A stretch of DNA of 64,000 nucleotides from Anodontia alba (GCA_964016985.1 OZ024826.1:61510910-61574909), one strand, 5' to 3'. Counted from the stretch's first letter, positions 1 to 12,480 are shown. Numbers and translations are program-made. Notes: generated by a model from the sequence alone, not told the origin.

Positions 1-310
1 AGATCGAATTTGTGATATCACAAAATCGATTAAGTGATATCACATGATCGAGTTAGTGTTATAACAAAATTGATTTTATGATGTCACAAAATGGGCATGT
101 TTTTGTGATATCACTAATTCAATTTAGTGATATGACTACTTCTATTTAGTGATATCACTAAATCGATTTTATGATAATACTTAATCGATTTAGTGCTATC
201 ACAAATTCCTCTCTATTTAGTGACAAAATCGACATTGTGATATCACTATTTAATTTTGTGATATCACTAAACAGGAACTAATTTGTTATATCACTAGATC
301 GATCTTGTAA
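1..310. repeat. Palindromic minisatellite, GTGATATCAC core (left block)
   Basis: Degenerate tandem units of about 20-22 bp built on the self-complementary core GTGATATCAC, joined by AAATCGATTT-like spacers. The block starts before the window. A second block of the same family lies at 1385-1640, so the two may be arms of one element enclosing 310-1385. Confidence 0.85.
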
Positions 311-616
311 TATCACAAATTCATATTTTCCCTTTGAGTTTTCGAAACAATGAGGGCTTCCGAAATGATCATTAGTCAAACCCTGTTGAGGAAAATGGCT
401 TGCTCTTGGTCCAGTTTCTTCTCTCTATTGAATTTGATTTTTTGCAGACGACACTTTTTTAATCTTTCACTTTTTGACAAGTCGCCCTGTTTTTAGACTG
501 GTATGGCGCCAAACGTCCTGGGACAAAAGGTCTCAAGCGCGACACCAACGGTGCTATGTTTCAACTATGTAAAGAGACTAAGCAACAGTAAAAATTCTAC
601 ATATCGAGAAAAAAAT

Positions 617-1056
617 ACCAGGGGTGAGTTGCATAAGGAAAGCGCTTTCATGTAGCGCTTTGTAGCGATTTGTCCTTGCTATGCAACGGTCCGCTTGTTT
701 GGAGCGCTTTTTAAAATGTCTGCCAAAATGACACGATTTTCAAACTATGAATTTATCGTAAAAAAACTTGCTTCAGCGATTGGTTTTGTGTTCTATGGTC
801 ATTTTTGCACAATGCACGTCGTCTGAGGACAATAAAATAAATAAGAAACATTTCATCTCTTAAAACGGACACTGACTACGTCGGGCGCCGCCATTTTGTT
901 TTGTCTCGTTGCTATGCAACAGTCTGTTTCAGGTAGCGAGTCAGCTCCGAACACAGTTACAAAGCGCTACGAAGCGCTTTTTGGTAACGTACCGTTGCAT
1001 TGCGAAGCGCTACAAAGCGCTCTGTAACGCTCGCCTTATGCAACTCGTCCCAGGTG
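617..1056. mobile_element. hAT-like MITE with AGCGCT-rich inverted arms
   Basis: The left end reads ACCAGGGGTGAGTTGCATAA and the right end is its diverged reverse complement (CCTTATGCAACTCGTCCCAG). Both arms continue into AGCGCTTTGTAGCG repeats. The CAGGGG terminus resembles hAT ends (family knowledge). I found no clean 8-bp target duplication, so the class is tentative. No coding capacity is seen inside. Confidence 0.6.
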
Positions 1057-1384
1057 TTGCCATCCGCCGTGCAACATATGGATCTGGCCATGGACTGTTT
1101 CGTATCTTCATTCGATTTGGTCTATCAGAGCTGCGATAGCCGCCTCTATGTATCGAGAATTGTCTGGGTCAATACGGAGAATAAGCAGATCCCTGAGACA
1201 CTGATGGAGTTCCGCTTACGTCTACATCATTAGTCTCAAAGAATTGTGTGCCGTTCAAAATAGCCTATTGAATGTTTGTTAAAATATCACTTTGAAGTTG
1301 GTCTGTAGAACATTCTCTGTCAGCCATGACTCAACGGCAACAACTTTTTTAAGGAGTAAACATTGCATTATTTGCGAATCCGAT

Positions 1385-1640
1385 ATAGTTGGTGATATCA
1401 CTAATTTGATTTAGTGATATCGCTAGTTCGTTCATATTTAGTGATATCACTAATTCTATTTTGTGATATCACTAAACAACTTTGTGATATCGTTTAAGAG
1501 ATATCATTAAATCGAATAAGTGATACCACAAAATTGAATTAGTGATATCACAAAATCAATTTAGTGATATTACTAATTATATCACTAAATAGATTTTATT
1601 TAGTGATATCACTAAATCGATTTTGAGATATCACAAAAGA
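1385..1640. repeat. Palindromic minisatellite, GTGATATCAC core (right block)
   Basis: Same family as 1-310, again with units of about 20-22 bp containing GTGATATCAC. Because the core is palindromic, orientation cannot be read from it; the two blocks could be direct or inverted arms of one element. It ends near ATATCACAAAAGAGGGG. Confidence 0.85.
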
Positions 1641-1649
1641 GGGGATTTA

Positions 1650-2150
1650 TATTAAAACGGCACCTCATAATACATGACGTAGGAACGCAAATATATTTAC
1701 ATACTTATAACAATGAAAAAAGGAAAGTGACAGATTTATAAACTACCAAAATGTCTTGTGTTTCGAACCCGCAACCTTCTGCGTAAGAAGTGAGCGCTGT
1801 CCTGAATGAGGTACAGGGGCTGTTACGGTGACGTCCGAAAAATAGCTATATATTGCTAAGCAGGTGCATTTTTTCTAACGCTTAAAAATAAACAAAAATC
1901 AATAATGTACGCATGGAAGAACAAAATCCATCATTATCATATCATTCGAAAAAAAAATTACAAATATCCTGTTTCTATTTTCAATATGAATTTAATAGGT
2001 GTTATCTATATCTGTGTGTCCAAATAAACATCACTTGCTCCATAGGTAGGGTAGCCAAACTACATTTACAAAAAAATAATAATAAAATAAAAGCACCGCA
2101 AGCATAATACCTCGCCATAGCAATTATTTGTTTATGTATTAAAGTTATCG
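1650..2150. other. Unassigned AT-rich stretch
   Basis: No convincing gene, repeat or element. A short ORF at 1913-2107 has low-complexity composition and no recognisable domain. Confidence 0.5.
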
Positions 2151-3010
2151 TTGCGAAAATGTCGGGAAAGAAAACGACGGAGGGACAGATAACAATCCTA
2201 AACCAGATCTTGATGGACAGATAACAATCCTAAAGCAGATCTTGATAATATCAATGCATACAGCAAGTTTGGATAGAAGGCCTTGTTATTTACTCAAGTT
2301 ATCATCCAGAAAGGAACATATGGACGCGTCTCGGGCAGATAACTCCACAAAAATTTGACGAAATTTGGCTATTAGCAATTCCAAACCTGATCTCCTTACT
2401 GTCAATACATATAGCAAGTTTGGTTAAAATCCCTTGTTATTTACTAAAGTTATCATCCGGAAACGAAAATATGGGTGTGCCTCGGGCAGATAACTCCGTA
2501 AACATTTTACGAAATTTGGCCATTAGCAATCCTAAACTAGATCTCTTTAATGTCAATGCATATAGCAAGTTTGATGAAAATCCCTTGTTATTTACTCAAG
2601 TTATTATCCGGAAACAAAAATATGGGCGTGTCTCGGGCAGATAACTCCGTAAAAATTTGACGAAATTTGCCCATTAGCAATTCCAAACCAGATCTCCTTA
2701 ATGTCAATGCATATAGTAAGTTTGGTGAAAGTCCCTTGTTATTTACTCAAGTTATCATCCGGAAACGAAAATATGGCCGTGTCTCGGGCAGATAACTCCG
2801 TCAAAAATTGACGAAATTTGCCCATTAGCAATCCGAAACCAGATCTTCACAATATCAATGCACATACCAAGTTTGGTGAAAATCCATTGATGTTTACTCA
2901 AGTTATCATCCGGAAACGAAAAACGGACGGACGGACGAACAGACGGACAGACTCACGGACGACCAACATGAAACCGTAATACCCCGCAACTTTTGTGTGG
3001 CGGGGTATAA
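2150..3010 (-). repeat. Modular tandem array (unit about 140-150 bp) with hairpin head
   Basis: About five to six units containing TTGTTATTTACTCAAGTTAT, TCATCCGGAAACGAAAATAT and CTCGGGCAGATAACTCCG. At the right edge come an ACGGACGGACGGAC tract and a hairpin TACCCCGC/GCGGGGTA around 2978-3008. The same order (hairpin head, GTCC-rich tract, tandem core) recurs in other arrays of this window; here it is on the minus strand. Small ORFs inside are by-products of the repeat. Confidence 0.8.
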
Positions 3011-3740
3011 AAAAAAATCAATAACCAAATTCTACTTTAAGCTCATAAAAATAATCACATTTTACAGATCTCCTGCAATCTCCAAAATAATGTTTCCTCT
3101 TGAACTTTGTGTCAAAATGACAATAATTTGTAAAACTGTAGACATTCTAAAAAATCTGCTGTTTGATACACAAACGTGACAATATGAAATTAAGACTGCC
3201 TTGTAGCTAGTCAGACAAGTCAGCTGTCGAAACTTGACAATGATCACAATGGGTATGAAATCTTCGTTTTGACGACTGACTTGTCTGACTACCTTTTAGC
3301 GACACGACATTCTGAACAAATCAGGAGAAATTATTTCAGCATTGTTGTTCTAAATCCCTTTTAACCGCATTTTATCTCGCACTTTAAAAGAACTGCTACT
3401 GCACAAATTTCTGAAGCAGTAGTCCATCCTCTAGAATATAACATCTCACTGCAATACGCCTTCCATGTGTACAACAATGTGTACACCAAAATTATTCAGG
3501 ATTCTCCATGTCTCACATTTTGGCAGTTTTGACCACCCAAAACCATGTGCTGGACCCTCATAGGTCCTGAGTGATGCATATATGATCAATTTAATATTAA
3601 GTTTATTTATTTCTGGCTTATACATTAGGGTGTTTCTGGAACCCTAAATTTCAAACTCTGAGGGAAAATCCTTTTAATCATTTATTATGAGTTGGTAAAA
3701 GAGCTAGACATCTAAAAGGCACTGTATTTTCCTTCAACCT
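3010..3740. other. Unassigned stretch
   Basis: No supported gene or element. A local inverted similarity (GACTGACTTGTCTGACTA near 3272 against TAGTCAGACAAGTCAG near 3208) may be the remains of a small foldback element. Confidence 0.4.
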
Positions 3741-4485
3741 GCAATAACAAATCAACCCTGGGAACAACAAAACCTCTATTCTTTTATCATTTGAGAGCAA
3801 ATAAATTGTTTTATCCCTCTTATCTGGAGCCCTAAGAATCTCTATTGTTTCATCTATCTTATCTGGAACCCGAGCACCTCTATTCTTTTATCTGTCTTAT
3901 CTGGAGCCATAAGAACCTATATTGTTTTATCCCTCTGTTCTGGAGATCTAAGAACCTATTTTGTTTTCTCTCATCTGGAGCCCCAAAGAGTCTTTATTGT
4001 TCCCTCTTATCTGGAGTCTATTTTATCTCTTATCTGGAGCTCAAAGAAAATTATTTTATCTCTGTTATCTGAAGTCCTAAGAACCTCCACTGTTTAAGCT
4101 CTAATCTGGAGAGTTAATGTTTTATCTCTCTAATCTGGAGCCCTTATAATCTCTTGTTATTTCTCCTACTTGTCTCCTACATGTCTTCTACAGAGGTTAT
4201 TAGGGCTGCAGTTAAGAGAAATAAAGAAATAAAGGTTCTCTGGGCTCCAGATAAGAGATAAAACAATACAGTTTTTGGGATAAGAGGTTTATCTAGAACC
4301 CAAAGAACTTTTGATGTTTTATCCCTTTAAAGATTTAATTCCTTTTATCTGGAGCCCTAGGAACCTTTATCGGTTATTCCCTGTTATCTGGAGCCCAAAT
4401 AGCATCCTTTTATCTCTTATCTGGAGCCCAAAGAAAAAGTGTTTCATCTCTCTTATCTGCAGCCCTAGGATACTCTATTGTTTAA

Positions 4486-4993
4486 AGGGGACCGCAATAT
4501 AAGTTATAAGTATATCTTCGAGTAAAGTGCTTAACAAGCTATTCATTTTAATGCAAGAGTTTTCAAAATCGGCCTAGAAATAAGGAAGTTATGGTGGTTT
4601 GAATATATTTAAAATGGCTGTCATGGATGCCGCCATATTGTAGGCTTTGTGACGTCACACAGCCCAAATTAAATATGCAAAACCAATTATAAAGGGTTTT
4701 TAAGAATAATTTTGCTACAATTTTTATAACCTTTTAATTCTAGTGATAAGCAATCATTTCCCCCAAAATAAATCAACTTTATGAGAATTACTACCTTTAT
4801 GAAATGAATTTTAATTTTTATGAAACCTCATTAAATATTCAAAATGGCAGCACCCATTCCACTAATGTTAAAATATTCAATTGTCTATAACTTACTAAAT
4901 TTTTCACCGATTTTGTCAAAATTTGTGTCAAAATTCATTGTTTGTAAAGTTCTTTACTTTAAAGCACAATACCTTTTAAGATTGCGTTCCCCT
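4486..4993. mobile_element. TTAA-flanked MITE (piggyBac- or Kolobok-type), 508 bp
   Basis: TTAA stands on both sides (4482-4485 and 4994-4997). The terminal inverted repeats are AGGGGACCGCAAT on the left and the complement of ATTGCGTTCCCCT on the right. It interrupts the 40-bp minisatellite: the flanks together restore CTATTGTTTAAGCTCT, as in the unit near 4090. TTAA targets are typical of piggyBac and Kolobok transposases; with no coding sequence the class cannot be settled. Confidence 0.85.
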
Positions 4994-5555
4994 TTAAGCT
5001 CTTATCTGTGGCCTTAAGAACATTCTTCTATCCCTCTTAATTGGAACCCTTAGAACCTCTATTGTTATTTCTCTCTTATACGGACCCCTCCCCTTCTAAC
5101 CTGTATTGTGTTATCTCTCTTATCTGGATCCCTAAGATTTTTTATTTTATCTCTCTTATCTGGATCCCTAAGAACCTATTTTGTATTTGTATTATGGAGC
5201 CCTAACAACCTTCATTGTTTTATATATCTTTATCTTGATCCCTTAGAACCCCTGTTGTGTAATCTTTATATGGGGCCTTAAGAACCTCTATTGCTTTATC
5301 TCTCTTATCTGTAGCTTGTATTATCTGGATCTTTAAGACCCTGTATTGTTTTATATTCTTATCGGGAGCCCTAAGAACCGTAATTGCTTTATCTGTCTTA
5401 TATGGAACCCTAAGAACTTCAATTGCTTTATCTTTGTTATCTGGAAACCTAAGAACTTTAATTACTTTATTTCTCATATCTAGAGCTATAAAAGCCTCTA
5501 TTTCTCTTTTTGTATAGAGCTTTAAGAACCTATATTGCTTTATCTCTCTTATTTT

Positions 5556-5848
5556 TTGTGTTGAACATTTACTGCCCAGTCAACTCTTTAAGGTTAGATC
5601 AAGTGCGGTCAGTTTACCTAACCACACTTTTTCCTGAGATGCTTAGTCCTCTAAGTGGTTAATCCATACTTATACACATTCTATTGCCAGAAACTGACAA
5701 CTGAACTGGCCTTCTTGAATCAGGTGAAGGAAGAGATTGATCATAGGAACTATTTCATGATCTCCACTAACGATGTTTCCTGACCCAGCGGGGATTGAAC
5801 ACACAGCTTCCTGGTCACCAGTCTGACGCGCATCTGAGCCACCAAGGC
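5556..5848 (-). mobile_element. tRNA-derived SINE, family A, full length
   Basis: On the minus strand it begins with a tRNA-like head: box A-like TGGCTCAGATG and box B-like GTTCAATCC (minus strand, near 5790-5845). The body matches the copy at 53596-53885: a GATCATGAAATA-type segment, then CAGTTGTCAGTTTCTGGC, then the tail. Flanks GCTTTATCTCTCTTAT and GCTTTATCTCTGTTAT look like a target duplication, although they also match the host minisatellite unit. Confidence 0.8.
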
Positions 5849-6284
5849 CTGCTTTATCTCTGTTATCTGGAGCCCCAAGAAACTTCATTATTTTATATCT
5901 CTTATCTTATCTGGAGCCCTAAGAGACTGCATAGTTTTATCTCTCATGTCCTGAGCCCTAAGAAACTTTTATATTTTGTCCTCTTATCTAAAGCACTAAA
6001 AACCTAAAGTGTTTTATTTGATGTACACATTAAATAAACCAGGTTGCATTTGACAAGTCCATTGGGTAGGTCTTGTCAATATGCATCAGTATGCTAAAAA
6101 ATATCAAAATATCAAAATATTCCAAGCGATTTAAAAGTCATAGTGATTTTTACAAACTGATTACAGATGGACACTTCATGGCAAGGCATTTATAAAGAAA
6201 TCTGGCGTTTGACAATTTCATTGGTCAGATCTTGTCAAAAACTATTAAATTTTTAAAGAGGTTTAAAACCTAAGACCCACCTCC

Positions 6285-7990
6285 CCTCCCCCCCCCCCAC
6301 CCCCAGGCCCAAACTTCGAAGAAACAGGTGGGGCACATTGCTTCTATGGCGTTTGTCCATCCGTCCGTTCGTCACGCTTTTTGATGCATAGCATAACTTT
6401 AGACACGTGCATGCTGCTGTTTTGGAATTTCTTATATGGATTTCTCATGAAATAATAGCCGACACGTATTTTTTTCTCGGCAATATTATGCCCCTTTCCT
6501 GAGCCCTTTGAAAAAAGTATGGATGCAATCTTGTCAGCAAAATATCTCAAAAACTATTGGAGATTTGAAACTTGGTGTATTGATTGGTAATAATGAGTAG
6601 ATGACCTGATTAACTTATGAATTAATTCTTAAAAAATACCTCATGAGTAATGAATGGCCCTTTGTAAATTTGGGTATTTTTCCCTTGTCAGAACAAAAAC
6701 TATTGAAGCTGGGGTCTTGAAACTTGATGAATAGATTGGTAGATGACCTGAATAACTTTTGAATAAATTCTGAAAAATACTTCAAGAGTTATGGCCCTTT
6801 GTAAAATTGGGCATTTTTCCTTTGTCAGCAAAATATCTCAAGTACTGTTGGAGCTAGAGCCTCATAACTTGATCAATAGATTGGTAGTGATGAGAAAATG
6901 ACCTGACTAACTGTGAATAAATTCTGAAAAATAGTTCAGGAGTTATGGCCCTTTGTAGATAACTTGATAAGTAGATTGGTAGTGATGAGGAAAAAGTTGA
7001 AGGGGCCTGTTGCTTCTGGGCATGAGTAATGTCCCTTTGTAAATTTGGGCATTTTCCCTTGTCATCAAAATATCTCAAAAACTGTTGGAGCTAGAGCCTC
7101 ATAACTTGATGAATACATGTACATTGGTAGTGATTAGAAAATGACCTGACTAACTGTGAATAAATTCTGAAAAAATAGTACAGGAGTTATGGCCCTTTGT
7201 AGATTGGGCCATTTCTACATTGTATTATATTTTCCCTTTTAATAAAATAACATTGAAATCTCGTTAGCAAGATATCTCAAAAAGTACTTGAGCTAGAACC
7301 TTAATTGATTTATACTGATTGGGCTGAGGAGATCATCTGATTGAATTTTGAACCAATTAAATGAAATGTTTGCCCTTTGCAATTTCTGGCCATTTAATGT
7401 TGTTGCTTTATTGTGCATAGCATAAGTTTAGTACCATGTATGCTAATGTTTTGAAATTTCGTACATGGATTCCTCATGAAAAATTAGGTGACCCGTATTT
7501 TTTTTTTTCTTATCCGAACTATCTCCCTTTTTTTTGAGTTATTTCCCTTTTAATAAAATAACATTGAAATCTCTTTACCAAGATATCTCAAAAAGTATTT
7601 GAGCTAGAGCCCTGATATTTGGTGTACTGACTGGGACTGAGAAGGAGATCACTTGATTAAATTTTCAACCAATTACATGAAATGTTGTTGTAGGTATGGC
7701 CCTTTACAATTTCTGGCCAATTAATGTTGCTGCTTTATTGTGTATAGCATAAGTTTAGAACCATGTATGCTAATGTTTTGAAATTTCATATATATATTCC
7801 TCATGAAAAAATAGGTGACAATTTTGTTTTTCTTATCCGAATTATCTCCCATTTTAGAGTTATTTCCCTTTTAATAAAATAACATTGAAATATTGTACAT
7901 TTGTACTGTTGTTACCGTCATGGGCAAGCAGTGTTGGAGTCAAGCAGTGTTAGGCAGTTGGGGGCATAGAGTTTTACGAAAATTAGCTCT
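6285..7990 (+). repeat. Modular tandem array (ATGGCCCTTTGTAAAT type)
   Basis: A head hairpin region near 6300-6335 (ACTTCGAAGAAACAGGTGGG) and TCCATCCGTCCG precede degenerate repeats containing AAAATATCTCAAAAACTNTTGG and ATGGCCCTTTGTAAATTTGG. A second sub-array (7250-7880) repeats a GATATCTCAAAAAGTATTTG unit. Related sequence occurs at 30120-30340 and 57545-57680. No coding signal. Confidence 0.75.
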
Positions 7991-8109
7991 AGTTTTATCT
8001 AAAACTGCTATTGTTTAATAATGAGAACACATTAATTATACAAGGTTGCATTCAACAATAATTTTCATTATTTAGGTCTTGTCAATATGTATCTTCATGC
8101 CATAAATTG

Positions 8110-9040
8110 TACGACACACAGGAAAGGTCTACCAACTGAGGTCGGTCCTTTCTAAGAGTGCCCTATAAACACCCTGTGTATCCGTCTGTCTATCCTTGGT
8201 AAGTTAGCAAAAATGTCATCAGGCTTAATATGCTTCAAATATTTTTTTTTTTTTTTTATAATTTTTGGTATACTGATTGATATCAACAAGATCTAACAGT
8301 TGTATGCAAGAGAGACAGCTCTTACTTTCTTCATGATGTATTTATCTCCCCTGAGGCCAAAATCTTGTGCAGGCCATATTTCCAATACTGTTTGAGATAA
8401 TTTGATAATATTTGAGGTGGGGGGCGTGGGGGCATATATGAGGTCAAGTAAAAGTGTCACATGCTAGAAGGACAACTCTTGCTTTGTTCTTTCTAATTAT
8501 CTCCCCTGAACGGATTTCTAAGCCAAATTTTTGTGCACTCCATAACTTCTTAATGGTTTGAAATATGTTGATAATGTTTGGTAGAGGCATAGATAAGGAT
8601 GAGTAGGTGAGAGTGAAATCTGACTTTCTTCATTATGCATTTATCTCCCCTAAAGCCGAAAGCTTGTGCAGCCCATAACTCACATATTGTTTGAGATAAT
8701 TTGATAATATTTGGTAGGAACATATATCAGATCAAGTAGGAGTGTCGCGTGCAAGGACAACTCTTAATTTGCCCTTTTCTTAATTATATCCCCAGAACAA
8801 TTTCTTAGCCAAATTCTAATGCATTCCATTACTTCTTACTTGTTCAAATATTTTCTTTAATAATTTGGTGGGGACATACGTATATTAAGTCAAGTAGGAG
8901 TGTCGCAAGCAAGAAGGGCAAGCTCTTTCTTTGTTCTTTGTTAGTTTTCTCCCCTGAATGAATTTCTTATCCAAATTCTTGTGCACTTTATTACTTTTTA
9001 ATGGTTTGAATTGTTTTAGTATTTTGCACAGGCGTAGATA
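8110..9040 (+). repeat. Degenerate tandem array (TTATCTCCCCTGA type)
   Basis: Several diverged units contain ATTATCTCCCCTGAA, AATTCTTGTGCA and TTTGAGATAATTTGATAATA, preceded by TGTATCCGTCTGTCTATCC. It has the same general build as the other modular arrays but is older and more eroded. No ORF of note. Confidence 0.65.
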
Positions 9041-9379
9041 AGGACCAGTAGGCTATCCGCGTGCAAGAGAGACAACTTTCACTGCTACTAACTACGTGAT
9101 TACAATGTTATGCCACGTGACCAAAACTTGTGGACGGCAAAAACATTTCCGGTTCCATTGATACCAATAGATTCAAGCCAACTTACTTGGATAATAAATT
9201 CCTTTTGGTTAATATTCAAGCGTAAATTTTTTATAGTAATTTAAAATACAGCTTTAAGAAGCAATTTGACTGCTTTTCCTAAAATAAATACAACTGTTTT
9301 AATGATATTTTCCAATATTAGCAGGCACGCTCGCAACCGTAATATTGGCTTTATGGTGACTATTTCAACGCCTAGTTTG

Positions 9380-9492
9380 AGAGGGTGGACAGGGGGGCGG
9401 GGATACGGGGATAAGGGGGGCGGGGGCCGGGGATAAAGGGGGCGGGGGACGGGGGAAGAGGGGGACGGGGGAAGAGAGGCGGGGGTACGGAA
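9380..9492 (+). repeat. G-rich minisatellite (quadruplex-prone)
   Basis: Tandem GGGGGACGGGGGAAGAG and GGGGCGGGGGCCGGGGATA units. The runs of G on the + strand satisfy the simple four-tract quadruplex pattern many times. No gene is associated. Confidence 0.8.
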
Positions 9493-9989
9493 ATTTTTGG
9501 TGCGGGTGTTATACCAAAATTTGTTGCATTTTACTGATTTTACTCTATTTTTATGTACTTAATGCAATAAATGGGTATCAGAAGTATCTAATAGACGTAT
9601 TGAAGTAAATTCAGGTATATTAACAATGAATCCGGCGTTGATTTCACTTCACCGACAAGGAGTGTTCCGCTAAGCGTGGTTTACATTGACTTCGTTTACG
9701 TCCGATTTAGGTTTATCTCTAGTTAATTACTTCCCTTTGATTCCGAAAGTTCACAAAATAGTCGTTGTTTCGGTGGCAATCCACACTTTTAGAAATAATT
9801 ATCCTTCTGCCGTAGACAATCGTTTTATTTGCTCATTGTTGGATATGGACCAAAAAACTTCAAGATCCAACATGAATTTTCTGATAGGTGTTCCAAACAC
9901 GGAATATACACATTGCCCGGTGGGGTAGTTGGGTGAGCCAAAGATGTCGTGTATCTTACGTCACCGGGCGTCCAACTGATATTTGCTTA

Positions 9990-10211
9990 CAGTTGGGCAA
10001 GGCCTGCTATCCTTGCAGAAGGTAAAGGTAAAGGGGGGATGTTTTTATATCTTCTGTTTCTTCACTTTCATTCATTTTCCTTTCTCCACTGTCCCTCTCT
10101 TTTATCTCCTCTACTGTCTCCTATCTCTCTTCTCCTTTTCTCTGGGAGACGACACAAAATGACACACAAGTGTTGACGTGTCGTTAAACCCCAAAACTCA
10201 ATCAAATCAAT
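9990..10211 (+). mobile_element. SINE 3' portion (CGTTAAACCCC tail)
   Basis: Ends with GACGTGTCGTTAAACCCC and a TCAATCAAATCAATCA tail, the kind of 3' end seen in mollusc SINEs (family knowledge). GTTGGGCAAGGCCTGC near 9990-10010 may be part of the body. No intact tRNA-like head is visible, so it is probably truncated. Confidence 0.5.
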
Positions 10212-10984
10212 CACACGTTGCCCGGTGACAAAACAGGGACCATTCATAGACTTACGGACCAATAGAAATTCCGTGTCCGTGGTCGTGAATAGTCTGTATT
10301 AATTGCAAAATATAGTAACTGCTAATTGGTCCGTGAGTGGTCCGTGGTCCGTGAATAGTCCGTAATTAGTCGTAATTGGTGCATCGTACGTCGGTCTGTT
10401 ATAGCAATCAGATCGTCTGTGAAAAGTCCTTAGTCCGTGAATGGTCAGTTATGGTCTGAAAATTGGTCCGTAATTGGTCCGTAGCAGCAATAACATAGTC
10501 AGTTAATTGAAAACTACAAAATAACTAAATAATAAATCATAATTTTAATTGAATATCTCATTTGACCTATAATCTAAACACTTGATTTTTTTTTTTTTTT
10601 TTTGGATAATTTGACTTGTCGTACTGAATGTATGATATTTTATCACCTTGGATGAAACCGCTTTTTGGCGTTTTGAACATGTGAACATAAAGCTAGAATC
10701 CGGCATGCGGCAGATATAAAACAATGGAATTCCGGTCACTTTAAGCAAAGTGAATGAGTGAACTCAGGAACTGATACAGTCAAATCCACATCTAACCCCC
10801 AACACCAAAGGTAAAGACAGACAAATACAATTAAGCAGCCACAAAATGAACAGATGGCAAGCAGAGCTGGCAACTTTTTTCCCAAAATGGTGGCTACTCT
10901 GTAACCCAAACTTGTAAACTGAATTACCTTCTTAAACATACATAATTGTTAAAAGTAAAACATTAGAAAGTGAAACACTACATA

Positions 10985-11130
10985 ACATTTAACAAAAAGT
11001 ACCACAATGACAGTACCGCCTCGGAACGATCAGTAATGAATTACTCGGGAGCGCGCGTGTATGTGTGTATGTGTGTGTGGGGGAGAGAGGAGCTTAAGCT
11101 ATCTTTACAGGATCCCAACCCTCGCTCTCA
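10985..11130 (+). repeat. Dispersed repeat (CGCCTCGGAACGATCAGTAA)
   Basis: Shares the order ACCGCCTCGGAACGATCAGTA, then ACTCGGG, then a G/GT-rich run, then TTTACAG...CAACCCT with 15925-16060. It looks like a dispersed repeat family copied twice in this window, here inside the 10.2-11.9 kb element. Nature unknown. Confidence 0.5.
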
Positions 11131-11189
11131 GCTTCCATAGCGGTAAAAATGTAAATATATATATATTTGTTCAGTCCGTTTGGAGGTCT

Positions 11190-11640
11190 TCTAACTCGCC
11201 CATTAATCATTACGGGCAAGAAACAAATCACAGATAATGTCTATAATGAAGCACAACTGATAATTAACTGTTATGTTTTGATTCTCAAATCCTTTGATAA
11301 GATGATCTCTAATTTTAGAGACAGTATATGTTATGCCACTAGGATCAATTCCATTGAGGATGCTGACCATATTTGCAATGGTGTAAAAGCACAGTCATTT
11401 ATATTCGTTTGTACAGAGCATTTAAAGTGTCTAACAAAGATTTTCGGCATAGGGCTAAACATCTTGTTTGCAATTGCCATTTTAGCGGCACTTGAAATGT
11501 AAGTACCGCCTGCACTATCATACAAGTTGACAACATCATCGTCGCAGTTAAATTTCAAGAAACAAATCCAGTGCAGACCTACACCATTAGGATGGGTATC
11601 TAAAATCTGTACATTTGGATTACTTCAACGTACATGCAGG
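11190..11640 (-). pseudogene. Relic Ulp1-type (C48) cysteine peptidase domain
   Basis: On the minus strand, pieces of an Ulp1/SENP-like peptidase can be read in order: QILDTHPNGVGLHWICFL, with the catalytic-type His before Trp; VNLYDSAG, with the Asp; then NDC, with the Cys codon near 11391. About 8 nt further on, a frameshift must be crossed to continue as TIANMVSILNGIDPSG and later KIRDHLIKGFENQ, ending at a stop near 11195. The His-Asp-Cys order is that of the C48 family (family knowledge). At least two frameshifts and the lack of any other coding exon make it a relic. It lies inside the 10220-11913 transposon, whose protein it presumably once was. Stand-alone host SENP genes do not look this fragmentary. 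Confidence 0.6.
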
Positions 11641-11999
11641 TATCTATGACAATGTAAAGTCACGTTATCCATAAGGGTCACGTTATTCCGATTTTGATAT
11701 TACTCCTAGTTTTTCATATATCATAAGTGGCGTTCGTAATTTAAATAATGCTCCGTGCTTTGTCAAGTCCGTGAATAATAGGGTCCGTGGTTTGTCAAGT
11801 CCGTGAATTGTAGGTCCGTATCCGTGAATAATTGGTCCGGTCCGTGTATTGTCAATAGGTCGGTAAGTCCATGAGTCCGTGTCCGTAAGTGGTCCGTGTT
11901 TTGTCAACCACCACACACGTTCGACATTTAACTCTCAGCTTTTGAGAAAACCACGAAAAAGATTATTGTTCTTACGGACCCCTAAGTGTGGGACCATGC

Positions 12000-12370
12000 T
12001 TATCAAAAAATATTAAAAGAAGATGCAGATTTACATGGTATTCTTGAGTTTTGATTTCCGTAATTAAAACGACTGTTTTTATGCCAATGTGGATCAGTTA
12101 AGGCCCGGACCTAGGCCCACCACATTTTGTTCTTGACCAGTTTAGGACCGGATCAAGGCCCACCACCTTGTGACACCTGTTTTCCATATGGCTCATATGC
12201 AGGCCCAGGGTGCAAATCTGTAGCTATTCTGTAAAGGGGGTGCAAATGCTAAGGAAATACCGATTTTGGGGCAAAAATTAGGGATGTAGTTTGGGGTCAA
12301 AATCTGCATGAATGTATATTGTATAGTCATGTTTGAATTTAATTATAGCGTTAGGAATTCTGATTAAGTG
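12000..12370. other. Unassigned stretch
   Basis: Contains a diverged repeated phrase (AGGACCGGATCAAGGCCCAC and AGGCCCGGACCTAGGCCCAC, 12100-12165). Nothing else could be supported. Confidence 0.4.
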
Positions 12371-12374
12371 GAGG

Positions 12375-12480
12375 GAATAATTTGCTTGGGGGAGGGAAGT
12401 GGGGGAAAGGGGGAGGGAAGTGGTGGAAAAGGGGGAGGGAAGTGGGGGTAAGGGGGGAGGGAAGTGGGGAATGCCTACCC
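12375..12480 (+). repeat. G-rich minisatellite (GGGGGAGGGAAGTGG)
   Basis: About six tandem copies of GGGGGAGGGAAGTGGNGGAAA. Quadruplex-prone on the + strand. The 70-residue minus-strand ORF across it is only a translation of the repeat. Confidence 0.85.

Larger units (their letters stand above)
3740..6010 (+). repeat. Minisatellite, about 35-40 bp unit
   Basis: Many degenerate copies of a unit containing TTATCTGGAGCCCTAAGAAC and TCTATTGTTTTATCTCTC. A short stretch near 4195-4275 carries the unit in reverse orientation. The array is interrupted by a TTAA-flanked MITE (4486-4993) and a SINE (5556-5848). ORFs in this interval read through the repeat and are not genes. Confidence 0.9.
10220..11913. 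mobile_element. Minisatellite-armed DNA transposon, 8-bp TSD, Ulp1 relic inside
   Basis: The 8-bp direct repeat CACACGTT flanks it exactly (10212-10219 and 11914-11921). The ends are inverted: GGTGACAAAACAGGGACCA on the left, and on the right the complement of GGTTGACAAAACACGGACCA. Each end continues into a minisatellite of GTCCGTGAATNGTCCGT-like units (10240-10510 and 11750-11905). The middle holds a decayed minus-strand Ulp1-type peptidase relic. An 8-bp duplication with subterminal minisatellites and Ulp1 domains recalls Zisupton/KDZ-type transposons; that assignment is inference. Confidence 0.7.
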
